NCBI GenBank assembly: GCA_003648815.1 | Contig: QMPZ01000025.1 | Coordinates: forward strand, 1 to 15,448 | DNA: 15,448 nt | From: Candidatus Aerophobota bacterium | GTDB taxonomy: Bacteria; Aerophobota; Aerophobia; Aerophobales; B47-G16 | Direction: 5' to 3' | The notes under the pieces: model-generated | Databases searched by the model: none | Told to the model about the DNA's origin: nothing | The model's input: the letters and a program-made list of their open reading frames with translations, nothing else | Shown here: piece after piece, positions 7,143 through 14,701 of the stretch | How the letters are laid out: every line of letters starts with the position of its first letter | Position numbering within the stretch: position 1 is the first letter of the stretch | Program-made: the position numbers and the translations under genes

Positions 7143-10100
7143 TTACATCAAAGGTGGCATAGAAAGAACAGGATGATTTTTTTTCTTCAGAAATTCCAAA
7201 AGCTCCTCAGAAGTTGTAGCATCCTTTTCTGTGGCAATTTTATCCATAAGCTCTGGTTTTCCTATCTCCTCAAGTCTTTTCTCTAACCTCTCTCTTATCT
7301 CTTCTTTAAGTTCATCCGGCATCCAGACCACTCTTTCTATGCCTCCCTCAGCAGAGATGAACTTCTTACTTGTAATGTAAACCTTACCAATTCCTAAAAA
7401 TCCAGGTGTCTGTATTCCTCCTCCCACCTGGCCAGCCATGGTGCTAAAGGTCATTCCAATAGGAGTCATTCCTGTATATTCGCGATTTACAATCATGAAC
7501 CCATTTGCCTCGGGTAAAACTGCAACAATACATTCGAAACAACCACAGCTTGTCATTGGATCTTCCAATATTGAATAAGCCTTAAATCTTTGCAGGTTCC
7601 CGTGAGATTTTACTTTGAGGTACTCATTCACACCTTCCCATTCACCCTTAACCGGATCAAGACACCTTCCCTTTTTCACCGGCTCATTTGGCCCGTGGGG
7701 ATTTAACTGATAAGACGCCTTACAATCAAGCCAGGTATAAGCACCACAAAGACCTAATCTTTCTGGAGTTACGATGCAAACATGATTCGGTGCATAGGAT
7801 TGACAGTTTCTCACCACTACCCCATTTACCAGGTAGTTGTGGGTATCCTTAACGCTAATATTGTAAACCTGAGGTCTTGAATATTTAACTTCCCGCAGGC
7901 TTTTGATCCTCTCAAAGCTTACCCGGGAATTATACCAGAATAAAAGTTCCCTGTAGTCCTGATCATGAGAGTCAACCACTTCTTTTAAATCGTCCAGCAG
8001 CAATTTTAACTTTTCACGGGAGATACGATGTCTACCCTCAACCCAATTTTTAATGGTCTTGTAATCAACAGAGAGTTTGATTATCCGGAGTTTTTTCCGA
8101 TATCTTTCTATCAGATTTCCTATTAATCTTCCACAGAGACAGGGAACAGTGTCTGTGCGGATGACATGATTTTTATCCCGATGTGAGACTACCTCTTCCA
8201 TTTTCTGTAACTTAGCAGGATGGTGAGAAGAAATGAGAGATCTGAATTTCTCCAGATCGTTAAAACTTCTGGTTCCCACCCGGTATCCGCGAGTAGTCTT
8301 AGTAATATAAGATGAGATCCCCAATTTCTTTAATAAAAGATGAATATGCTGCGCCTCTCTATAACCTCCCGTGGAGATAAGAACATGCTCCTTAGTTACA
8401 TGACCATCCCCATCAAAAATTCCCCTTATAAAGGAAGTGACCAAACCTGAAGAGAGAGAGGAGATTTTCTCACCATTCCATCCTTTATCCTTTCTAATTC
8501 CCAATCCCATGAGGATCTGCCCTAAGAGAGGATTGTGAACACGACAAACAAAAACCTTCTTCTTCCCTCTAACCTTCACCTTCTTAGAGATGGACATGGT
8601 GGGCTCTACCTCATAGATTTTGGGACTCACTCCCAGCCAGTTGTAAACGATCTTGCTGAATCTATCCACCAAGCTCTCCTCAGTATTGGTGAACTGGACA
8701 AAACTACTTTTCCCCCTCTTAATGATACACCCATCAGAAGCCACCAATCCAGCTAAGTATAAAAACTCCTCATCCAGAATATTTTTATTTAATCTACATC
8801 TTTTACCTATCTCTAACTCTTTTATCCTGGTCTTGAATTTATCCCAGGAAATTGTTAGCTTCTCGCAAATTGACCTGACCTCTCTTAAACTCAACCTCCT
8901 GCGAGCTATAGTCTCTCCTATTCTCAAAGCTTGATAAAGTTTTTGATAATCAATACCTAACTGTCGAGCTCCCCTGCTCAAAGTCCCATATCTTTTAAGA
9001 ATGGATTCTTTTAAGAAAGAAAGAGCTTTCTCATCACAGACTTTGATCTCAGGAGATAGAAAATCTATTACGTAGAAATTTTTCACATTTGGCTCAATCA
9101 CAGTTGTCAAGGGACAGATGAGCCAGTCACCGGTTTTCAACTCTGAGGTCTTGAGCCATTTAAGACCCTCTTTCCTGTCCACCAGAACACTGTGGTTGGG
9201 GGTAAGGGAAAGGGAATTTCCATTGCTTAAGGTGATCTTTATCAGCTTCGAGGGAGCGGGATTAAGGAAAAACTCCTCCACGGGTTGAGCCTGAAAGTCA
9301 TGGCTGTTTAAAGACAAAACAAATTCACAGGAAGCTTCATCAAAGAGGTTTTCCACGCTTTGGAAGGAGCCATCAGGAAGGATGATGTTCTCTTTCTCGG
9401 GAACGCATAAAATACAACTATAGAACTCATCCACATCTTCATCCGTCATTCCACCCAGTCTCTCATCCCTCTCGTGATAAATCCTTTTGGCCTCTTCCAG
9501 AGGGCCTTTTATTCTTTCCTCATCGGTAATGAGCGTGACCTGAACTTTATCCACAATTCTTGAGTACTCATCGTGAATTTTGGCTATCAATATTTCTCCA
9601 AAATGCCTTAGTCTGAATCCTTTTTGATAGGCCTCCTTGCTTATCCTTATCCAGGCAATGGCCCTCTGACCCATGTGAAATATCCCATTGGCACAGGACA
9701 AAAATTCATGAATTCTGCGCTCGAGGACAGTTTCAAAATCCTCACTGAAGTTTCTTCCCGCAACCTCCACCAGAATTCCCAGAGGCATTGCTGAACCCTC
9801 CTCCACCGAATCAATATCAGGACCGATTATCTGAATTTTCCCATCCTCCACCTCATCCATGGGGCGACCTCTTAAAAGTTCAAAGGCTACGCTGCGCTTT
9901 CCACCAAACTCAACGTGCATCTGTCCCTTCCTAACTCTTTCTCCTTCAAATCCTGCCCCATAGGGGACAGGGATGGGAATCTCGGTCACCTTTATCTCAA
10001 GACCCCTTACCTCAATGGCTTTGTTGACTATCTTGCTTGGAGGAATACCGGAGACAACGTGCTCATAAGTACAAATTCCTGTGGGTAGAATCTGAGGAAT

Positions 10101-10973
10101 ATCCACATCGGACAAAACTGGAAAGCCAAAGTTAATTGCTCCGGCAGCGGTTGCATACTTCTCATCGGTGAGGAGCTGACCGCTTTCGCTTACCTCAGGA
10201 TCTTTTCCCAGAGCGAGGACAAAAGCATGTACTCTTTCCTTATTGTAAAGAAGTATTTTTCTGCCTATCTCCCTTGCTTTTTCCGGACCCTCTGGTTTTA
10301 TCCCCCCAAAAGTCAAAGCAGCTCTAACAGCAAAATTTAGGGCAAGAACAGCAGCTGATGTGTCCTTGCCATAGGGGACAAGGAAGTTATCCCAGCTCAT
10401 CTCAATTCCTTCCTCGGCAAGCTGTTCAGCCATACTCTTTCCACCGGTTGAGGAAGCCATGAAGACCAGGATATTTTTCTCCTGTAAGCTTCTGGCAAGC
10501 TCAACTGCCTGCTCATTGGTGGGAAGAGCCCCTACACAGGCAGCAAATCCAGGCATCCTTCCGTCGACCAACTTTATCCCCTGCCTCCTCAAGGTGGCAT
10601 CGTCGGTAAACCCCAGCCAGATTCCCTTGGGCTCATCTCCGGTAAGGTACTTTAAGGCCTCGATGATCTCCTCAGCAATTAAGGTGGCAATTCCTGCATC
10701 CAGAGTATCTCCCAGATAGGGCAGCCAGAGTTTTTCCTTGACCGGGGGAGGAAGAAGAGATTTTGCCTGCTTTAAGGCTTTTTTCGCATCGGCAAGGGTC
10801 TTCACCTCTATTCCTAAGAGGGCCAAAATTAAAGGTAGATAATAAGCAGTGTTGGGAAAGCCAATGGTTTGATCAGGTCCCTTTTCCTCAATTAACCTGT
10901 CTAACTTCTCCTCGGCTTCTTTTACATATTTATATGCACCACGGATTGCTGCCGAGGCAATTATCCTGGACAT
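7143..10973 (-). CDS. acsB: Acetyl-CoA synthase (CODH/ACS beta subunit) precursor containing an intein
   Basis: Acetyl-CoA synthase joins CO, a corrinoid-bound methyl group and CoA into acetyl-CoA at the Ni-Ni-[4Fe-4S] A-cluster. The precursor is 1276 residues. Removing the intein (523-1056) leaves 742, close to the roughly 730 of Moorella AcsB. The N-extein (1-522) carries the bacterial CODH-binding N-terminal domain, missing in archaeal CdhC, and the middle domain. The C-extein (1057-1276) carries the rest of the active site. A-cluster ligands are C520, C1057, C1066, C1076 and the C1143-G-C1145 motif. In spliced numbering these become 520, 523, 532, 542 and 609-611, each exactly 14 above Moorella Cys506, 509, 518, 528 and 595-597, so the pattern is complete. 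Tyr1060 stands where Moorella has Phe512. The start has an AAGGAGG six bases upstream. N-extein DNA is 9408-10973 and C-extein DNA 7143-7805. Confidence 0.97.
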   Translation of the reverse strand: MSRIIASAAIRGAYKYVKEAEEKLDRLIEEKGPDQTIGFPNTAYYLPLILALLGIEVKTLADAKKALKQAKSLLPPPVKEKLWLPYLGDTLDAGIATLIAEEIIEALKYLTGDEPKGIWLGFTDDATLRRQGIKLVDGRMPGFAACVGALPTNEQAVELARSLQEKNILVFMASSTGGKSMAEQLAEEGIEMSWDNFLVPYGKDTSAAVLALNFAVRAALTFGGIKPEGPEKAREIGRKILLYNKERVHAFVLALGKDPEVSESGQLLTDEKYATAAGAINFGFPVLSDVDIPQILPTGICTYEHVVSGIPPSKIVNKAIEVRGLEIKVTEIPIPVPYGAGFEGERVRKGQMHVEFGGKRSVAFELLRGRPMDEVEDGKIQIIGPDIDSVEEGSAMPLGILVEVAGRNFSEDFETVLERRIHEFLSCANGIFHMGQRAIAWIRISKEAYQKGFRLRHFGEILIAKIHDEYSRIVDKVQVTLITDEERIKGPLEEAKRIYHERDERLGGMTDEDVDEFYSCILCVPEKENIILPDGSFQSVENLFDEASCEFVLSLNSHDFQAQPVEEFFLNPAPSKLIKITLSNGNSLSLTPNHSVLVDRKEGLKWLKTSELKTGDWLICPLTTVIEPNVKNFYVIDFLSPEIKVCDEKALSFLKESILKRYGTLSRGARQLGIDYQKLYQALRIGETIARRRLSLREVRSICEKLTISWDKFKTRIKELEIGKRCRLNKNILDEEFLYLAGLVASDGCIIKRGKSSFVQFTNTEESLVDRFSKIVYNWLGVSPKIYEVEPTMSISKKVKVRGKKKVFVCRVHNPLLGQILMGLGIRKDKGWNGEKISSLSSGLVTSFIRGIFDGDGHVTKEHVLISTGGYREAQHIHLLLKKLGISSYITKTTRGYRVGTRSFNDLEKFRSLISSHHPAKLQKMEEVVSHRDKNHVIRTDTVPCLCGRLIGNLIERYRKKLRIIKLSVDYKTIKNWVEGRHRISREKLKLLLDDLKEVVDSHDQDYRELLFWYNSRVSFERIKSLREVKYSRPQVYNISVKDTHNYLVNGVVVRNCQSYAPNHVCIVTPERLGLCGAYTWLDCKASYQLNPHGPNEPVKKGRCLDPVKGEWEGVNEYLKVKSHGNLQRFKAYSILEDPMTSCGCFECIVAVLPEANGFMIVNREYTGMTPIGMTFSTMAGQVGGGIQTPGFLGIGKVYITSKKFISAEGGIERVVWMPDELKEEIRERLEKRLEEIGKPELMDKIATEKDATTSEELLEFLKKKNHPVLSMPPLM
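7806..9407 (-). mobile_element. In-frame intein with LAGLIDADG homing endonuclease, inserted at the AcsB A-cluster
   Basis: A 534-residue self-splicing element, AcsB residues 523-1056. Block A starts at Cys523 (CVPEKENIILPDGS). Block B is TPNH (T591, H594). Two LAGLIDADG helices are visible: LAGLVASDG (740-748) and IRGIFDGDG (849-857), with candidate catalytic Asp747 and Asp856 both present. Block F is VYNISVKDTHNYLVNG (1036-1051), and block G ends VVVRN at Asn1056 before the +1 Cys1057. The penultimate residue is Arg1055 instead of the usual His. Helix-turn-helix-like segments flank the endonuclease core at about 660-705 and 955-1000. The frame is open throughout, so both splicing and homing functions look intact. 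Joining the exteins gives YSCIL-CQSYAPNHVC, matching the uninterrupted acetyl-CoA synthase motif, which fixes both junctions. The element is mobile in the intein-homing sense; no insertion-sequence ends are expected. Confidence 0.95.
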
Positions 10974-10995
10974 CGTTGACCTCCTTATCTCGTTG

Positions 10996-12288
10996 TCAAG
11001 CTATTCTGATAGTATCTCCCTGCATGGAAATGCTCTCCCGCAGTCCTTCTTTTTCCTCCAAAAGGTCCCTCACCTTAGGATAATCAAGGTAATCCTCCAA
11101 TAGGATGTCCTTTACCGGGGAGATATTCACCTTTTTTCTTATCAGCGCCGTATATACCCCAGCATTTTCAATATCCTTTATTGCAGTAAATCCAACCAAT
11201 CTATTTCCCTTAAGCACAACCTTCTTATATTTGAATTCCTTTGGGTTAGATCTAATCAGCTGCTCATATCCTTCTTCCCTTACCCTCACAAATCCAACTG
11301 AGATAAAAGGTAGCCCGAAAAAGTCAGCTGAGTTTGCTCCTATGGATCCGGGATATCTTTTTGTCATCTCCACCATATTCATCCCGGCAATTCTTCCCTG
11401 TTCACAAGCAGCTGTCCACAGAGCGTTTACTGTCCTGTTTCCGGTTGCTATGTCGGTAGTCTCGGCGACATCTCCGGCAGCAAAGATTCCCTCGATGTTT
11501 GTCTGGAGAAAATCATCGGTGAGAATACCCCAATGGGTCTTTATGGGAGAGCCCTTGACCAGTGAAGTATTGCACATAACCCCTTTGCCTACTATCACAA
11601 GGTTGGTTCGCACCTTTTCTCCATTGTCAAGTATTACTTCCTCCACTTCATCATCGCCTAAGATTTCCTGAGGACCAATACCCGTTCGAATAGATATTCC
11701 ATTTTCCTGTAACCATCTACCTATTATCTGAGCTGCTTCAGCATCAACTACCTGGGATAGCACTCGAGGAGATTTAACCATTACATAAACATCAATACCT
11801 CTTTTTTTCATCCCGTAGGCAGCTTTCAGTCCAATCAGCCCTCCCCCAAACACCACTGCCTTTCCTGTGCGTTCAGCTATCTTGATGATTTCCTCAGCAT
11901 CGGATAGCCTGCGGAATCCAAAAACTCCATATTTTTCCTCTCCTTTGATTCTTAGCGACTTTGGAGTTGCTCCGGTGGCGATTAAAAGTTTATCGTAGGG
12001 TAGGAAACTTTCATCCTGCAGGATAACTTTCTTATCGGCAACATCTACTCCAACCACTTCCTTTCCCAGAATTAAGTTGACCCTGTTCTTTTTGTAAAAG
12101 TCCTCCTCACGGTAAAGAATATCCTCTCCTCGACGGGCTCGCATGACATACTCTGTGAGAAGACACCTACAGTAAGCGAGAGAGTCCTCATTGGATATTA
12201 CCGTGATCTCACCATCTTTGTCCAGTTTTCTTATTCCCTCAATGGCATTGACCCCTGCTGCACAATTACCCACTATTAAGTAGTGCAT
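10996..12288 (-). CDS. FAD-dependent NAD(P)-disulfide-reductase-family oxidoreductase (FNOR)
   Basis: A two-dinucleotide-domain flavoprotein of the NADH oxidase/rubredoxin reductase/NirB group, 430 residues from the preferred start. An N-terminal FAD fold, LIVGNCAAG (4-12), is followed by ATGATPK (104-110), an NAD(P)-binding GGGLIG (148-153) and the second FAD motif AGDVAE (271-276), then a C-terminal dimer-type domain. The reading frame continues upstream to 12408, but that extension lies inside cooF and does not resemble the family. The ATG at 12288 has a strong GGAGG eight bases upstream and begins right at the FAD strand, so I chose it. cooS-cooF-flavoprotein modules are known in CO-utilising bacteria, where the flavoprotein is thought to reduce NAD(P)+ with CO-derived electrons; the role here is inferred from that. 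A C-R-C pair at residues 40-42 occupies the position near the flavin where relatives carry Y/S-R-P. Confidence 0.87.
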   Translation of the reverse strand: MHYLIVGNCAAGVNAIEGIRKLDKDGEITVISNEDSLAYCRCLLTEYVMRARRGEDILYREEDFYKKNRVNLILGKEVVGVDVADKKVILQDESFLPYDKLLIATGATPKSLRIKGEEKYGVFGFRRLSDAEEIIKIAERTGKAVVFGGGLIGLKAAYGMKKRGIDVYVMVKSPRVLSQVVDAEAAQIIGRWLQENGISIRTGIGPQEILGDDEVEEVILDNGEKVRTNLVIVGKGVMCNTSLVKGSPIKTHWGILTDDFLQTNIEGIFAAGDVAETTDIATGNRTVNALWTAACEQGRIAGMNMVEMTKRYPGSIGANSADFFGLPFISVGFVRVREEGYEQLIRSNPKEFKYKKVVLKGNRLVGFTAIKDIENAGVYTALIRKKVNISPVKDILLEDYLDYPKVRDLLEEKEGLRESISMQGDTIRIA

Positions 12289-12778
12289 TCTTTTTACCTC
12301 CTTCTTTACCGGCAGCCTTTTTAAATTCTTCAGCTTCGCCGAAAAAAAGAGCTCCAGTAGGACAGGCTTCAACACAGGCCGGAGTTTCTCTATCCTGACA
12401 CAAATCACATCTTATGGCCACTTTTTCTCTCTTATCTGGAACAAGGGAGGGTCTGATCACACCAAAGGGACATACCATAACACACATCCAACACCCCACA
12501 CATTTTTTCTCATCGGAAAGTACCAAGCCGGTCTCCGGGTCCTTTCTTATCGCTCCAGCGATACAGGCATCAATGCAGTAAGGTTCCTCGCAGTGTCTGC
12601 ATTGTAAGGGGAAACTATCTCCCTTCTCGGTGGTTCTAACCTCAATCCGAGGCTTAGGAAGGGGAGTTTCCTGAATTGCCTTAAATAATTCCTTGCTTAA
12701 AGAATGTTCCACAGCGCAAGCTATCATACAGCTGTGGCATCCCAAACACCTCTCCAAATCGACAAACACTCTCTTCAT
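12266..12778 (-). CDS. cooF: CooF-like 4x[4Fe-4S] ferredoxin, CODH electron carrier
   Basis: A 170-residue polyferredoxin of the CooF/HycB/DMSO-reductase-B type. Sixteen cysteines fall in four groups: C11-C14-C17-C21, C60-C63-C68-C72, C93-C96-C99-C103 and C124-C127-C135-C139, enough for four [4Fe-4S] clusters. No signal peptide or membrane segment is visible, so it should be cytoplasmic. In CO-oxidising bacteria CooF takes electrons from CooS and passes them to a hydrogenase or oxidoreductase; here it lies directly downstream of cooS and overlaps a flavoprotein gene. I infer that it shuttles electrons between CODH and that flavoprotein. The start at 12778 follows a GGGGGA Shine-Dalgarno sequence. 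The 3' end overlaps the next gene by 23 bases. Other ferredoxins of the same fold serve hydrogenases and formate dehydrogenases, so the CooF name rests largely on context. Confidence 0.88.
   Translation of the reverse strand: MKRVFVDLERCLGCHSCMIACAVEHSLSKELFKAIQETPLPKPRIEVRTTEKGDSFPLQCRHCEEPYCIDACIAGAIRKDPETGLVLSDEKKCVGCWMCVMVCPFGVIRPSLVPDKREKVAIRCDLCQDRETPACVEACPTGALFFGEAEEFKKAAGKEGGKKNALLNSG
12297..12301 (-). promoter_or_regulatory. Ribosome-binding site fixing the flavoprotein start
   Basis: The minus strand reads GGAGG, then eight bases, then the ATG at 12288. It lies inside the 3' end of the ferredoxin gene. It decides in favour of this internal ATG over the longer frame beginning at 12408. 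Confidence 0.8.
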
Positions 12779-12790
12779 TCTTGTCCCCCT

Positions 12791-14701
12791 TTACTGGTAC
12801 ATTAGCGGTTTCAACTTGAGAGCTTTTCTCTTTCTGTCCATATGCTCTATCATAAGATGGGCCGCCTTTACAGGATCGGCCTCAAAGGCAAATTTTGCTC
12901 CGAGGATATCTTCTACCTCATCGCAGAGGAAGCTGGTCACGTTTTTACTGCCCAGAATTGGGAAAGGACTGCCGAGCACAGTAAATACTCCTGAGGCGAC
13001 GAAATAGCATCCTATGGACACGGCCTTCTCGCTCATCCACTCCGGAGCTGCCCCTGCTACTGGGAGATCGCTTATGTCCTCACCCAACCCACCTTCATTG
13101 ACCACATTGGTAAGGGCAATTAAGATTCTACTGTTGTCCACGCAGGAGCCAACGTGAAGGATGGGAGGAATCCCCACCGCCTCGCATACCTCCTGAAGCC
13201 CCTTTCCTGCATATTTAAAAGCTGCCTCCGGCGTGAGCAGTCCTGCCTCAGCGTCAGCAATAGCTGAGCATCCGGTCACCACCACCAAGACATCGTTTTT
13301 GATTAGTTCCTTAGCCATCTCTATGTGACCGAAGTTATGTTTAATCTTGGGATTGTTGCATCCCACCACTCCAGCCAAACCTCTGAGCCTTCCCTGAACT
13401 ATAGCATCATTTAAAGGTCTGTAGGTCGCGCGATAGGTCCCTCCCAGGAAATTATAAATGTTCTCAGCAGTGAATCCGGCTACCAATTCCTGATTTTCAT
13501 CAGGAATTCGAATCTCATTACCATTTCGGTTGGGGAAATTTTCAATGGCCATCTTGATTATCTTTTTAGCTATCTCATAAGCCTCTTCCTCCCTGAACTC
13601 AATATGGGTAACGCCCGGTGCTTTATTCTTAGGAGAGGTAGTCACCAGTTTAGTATGAAAACTACTGGCAACACTGGATAGAGCAGGCATTATACATTGA
13701 ACATCTACCATCATCAAATCCACCGCCCCGGTGAGGATGGCAAGTTCCTGCTGCAGGAAATTTCCCGCTACCGGGATTCCATGACGCATTAAGATCTCAT
13801 TTGCCGTGCAACACATTCCCACCAGATTCACGCCCTTTGCCCCCTTTTCTCTGGCAAGTTCAACAATTTCGGGATCTCTCACTGCATCCACCACGACATC
13901 GGAAAGGGTAGGCTCATGACCATGGACTACCACGTTAACCTCCTCTGGGGAAAGGGTGCCCAAGTTTACCCTCGCTGGTATGGGTCTGGGAGTTTTAAAT
14001 AATATGTCGGAAAGCTCCGTGGCGATCATGGACCCACCCCACCCGTCGGACAACGCAGTTCTAAAACCATGCATTAAAACATTTTTATAATCGGTATCTA
14101 CCCCAATATGGGTTCTATGCATAGCTTCCACGATTTCTCGATCCACTCCTCTGGGCATAATTCCCAGTTCTCTCCAAAGCTTAATTCTTTTTTCAGGTGC
14201 CCTAAGGGGCATCCTTAACTCACCGTGCTGACGGCCAAAATCAGCAAAGATTTTTTCCGCAAGCTCCTCGGCGATTTCCTCCTTACTTCTTCCATCGACC
14301 TTAACTTCATATTCACAGGCCAACGCCTCCAGCTTCTCCTCATCCTTTATTCCATAAGCGTCCGCTTTTCCCTGGGCTGCTAACCACAAGGCATGGGTAA
14401 TATCCCTTCCGTGATCGGAATGAGCTGCTGCTCCTGCGGCAATCATCCTGATGAAGTTTCTGGCCACAATTGTGTCCCGCGATGCCCCACAGACCCCCGT
14501 CTGTTCTTCCTCCGTGAAAGGATCAATTCTACAGGGTCCCATATTGCAGTTTCGACAACATAGGCCCAACTGTCCAAACCCACACTGAGGTTGCATAGCC
14601 TCAAGCCGATCCCAAGCCGTAGGAATGTGCTCCTCCTCCGCTCTCTTTAACATATATTGACTTGCCCTATCAACACTTCTTTTTTTTACCTTATCCATCA
14701 T
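12791..14701 (-). CDS. cooS: Ni-dependent carbon monoxide dehydrogenase catalytic subunit
   Basis: Anaerobic Ni-Fe CO dehydrogenase, 636 residues, interconverting CO2 and CO plus two electrons and supplying CO to acetyl-CoA synthase. The metal ligands can be read directly. C40 and C48 fit the intersubunit D-cluster. C49, C52, C57 and C71 fit the B-cluster. The C-cluster set is present as H262 in HGHEP, C297/C298, C336 (VDVQC), C448 (GVVGC), C478 (VTGC), C520 (VGSC) and the catalytic Lys559 in PEWMSEK. It is shorter at the N-terminus than what I recall of acetogen AcsA and looks closer to monofunctional CooS, though its position among acs genes implies work with AcsB. Two ATGs lie in tandem; the second, at 14698, is better spaced from the AGGAG upstream. 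The stop is 12 bases from the next gene. acsA would be an equally acceptable name. Confidence 0.96.
   Translation of the reverse strand: MMDKVKKRSVDRASQYMLKRAEEEHIPTAWDRLEAMQPQCGFGQLGLCCRNCNMGPCRIDPFTEEEQTGVCGASRDTIVARNFIRMIAAGAAAHSDHGRDITHALWLAAQGKADAYGIKDEEKLEALACEYEVKVDGRSKEEIAEELAEKIFADFGRQHGELRMPLRAPEKRIKLWRELGIMPRGVDREIVEAMHRTHIGVDTDYKNVLMHGFRTALSDGWGGSMIATELSDILFKTPRPIPARVNLGTLSPEEVNVVVHGHEPTLSDVVVDAVRDPEIVELAREKGAKGVNLVGMCCTANEILMRHGIPVAGNFLQQELAILTGAVDLMMVDVQCIMPALSSVASSFHTKLVTTSPKNKAPGVTHIEFREEEAYEIAKKIIKMAIENFPNRNGNEIRIPDENQELVAGFTAENIYNFLGGTYRATYRPLNDAIVQGRLRGLAGVVGCNNPKIKHNFGHIEMAKELIKNDVLVVVTGCSAIADAEAGLLTPEAAFKYAGKGLQEVCEAVGIPPILHVGSCVDNSRILIALTNVVNEGGLGEDISDLPVAGAAPEWMSEKAVSIGCYFVASGVFTVLGSPFPILGSKNVTSFLCDEVEDILGAKFAFEADPVKAAHLMIEHMDRKRKALKLKPLMYQ

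Noticed and set aside
7143..10973. acsB read as a fusion of two enzymes or as a group I/II intron insertion
   Set aside because: The insert is in frame, begins with Cys, ends with Asn before Cys, and carries intein blocks A, B, F and G, so removal at protein level explains it better than a fusion or an RNA intron.
10974..10995. TTGACA upstream of acsB as an internal promoter
   Set aside because: Only the -35-like hexamer is present; the bases that would hold a -10 are the acsB ribosome-binding site and start codon.
11105..11671. 188-residue open frame on the plus strand inside the flavoprotein gene
   Set aside because: It is antisense to conserved NAD/FAD-binding sequence and its Ser/Pro/Thr-rich composition is typical of shadow frames.
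12289..12408. Forty-residue N-terminal extension of the flavoprotein
   Set aside because: It lies inside the cooF coding region, lacks a ribosome-binding site at 12408 and does not resemble the family; GGAGG before the ATG at 12288 marks the real start.
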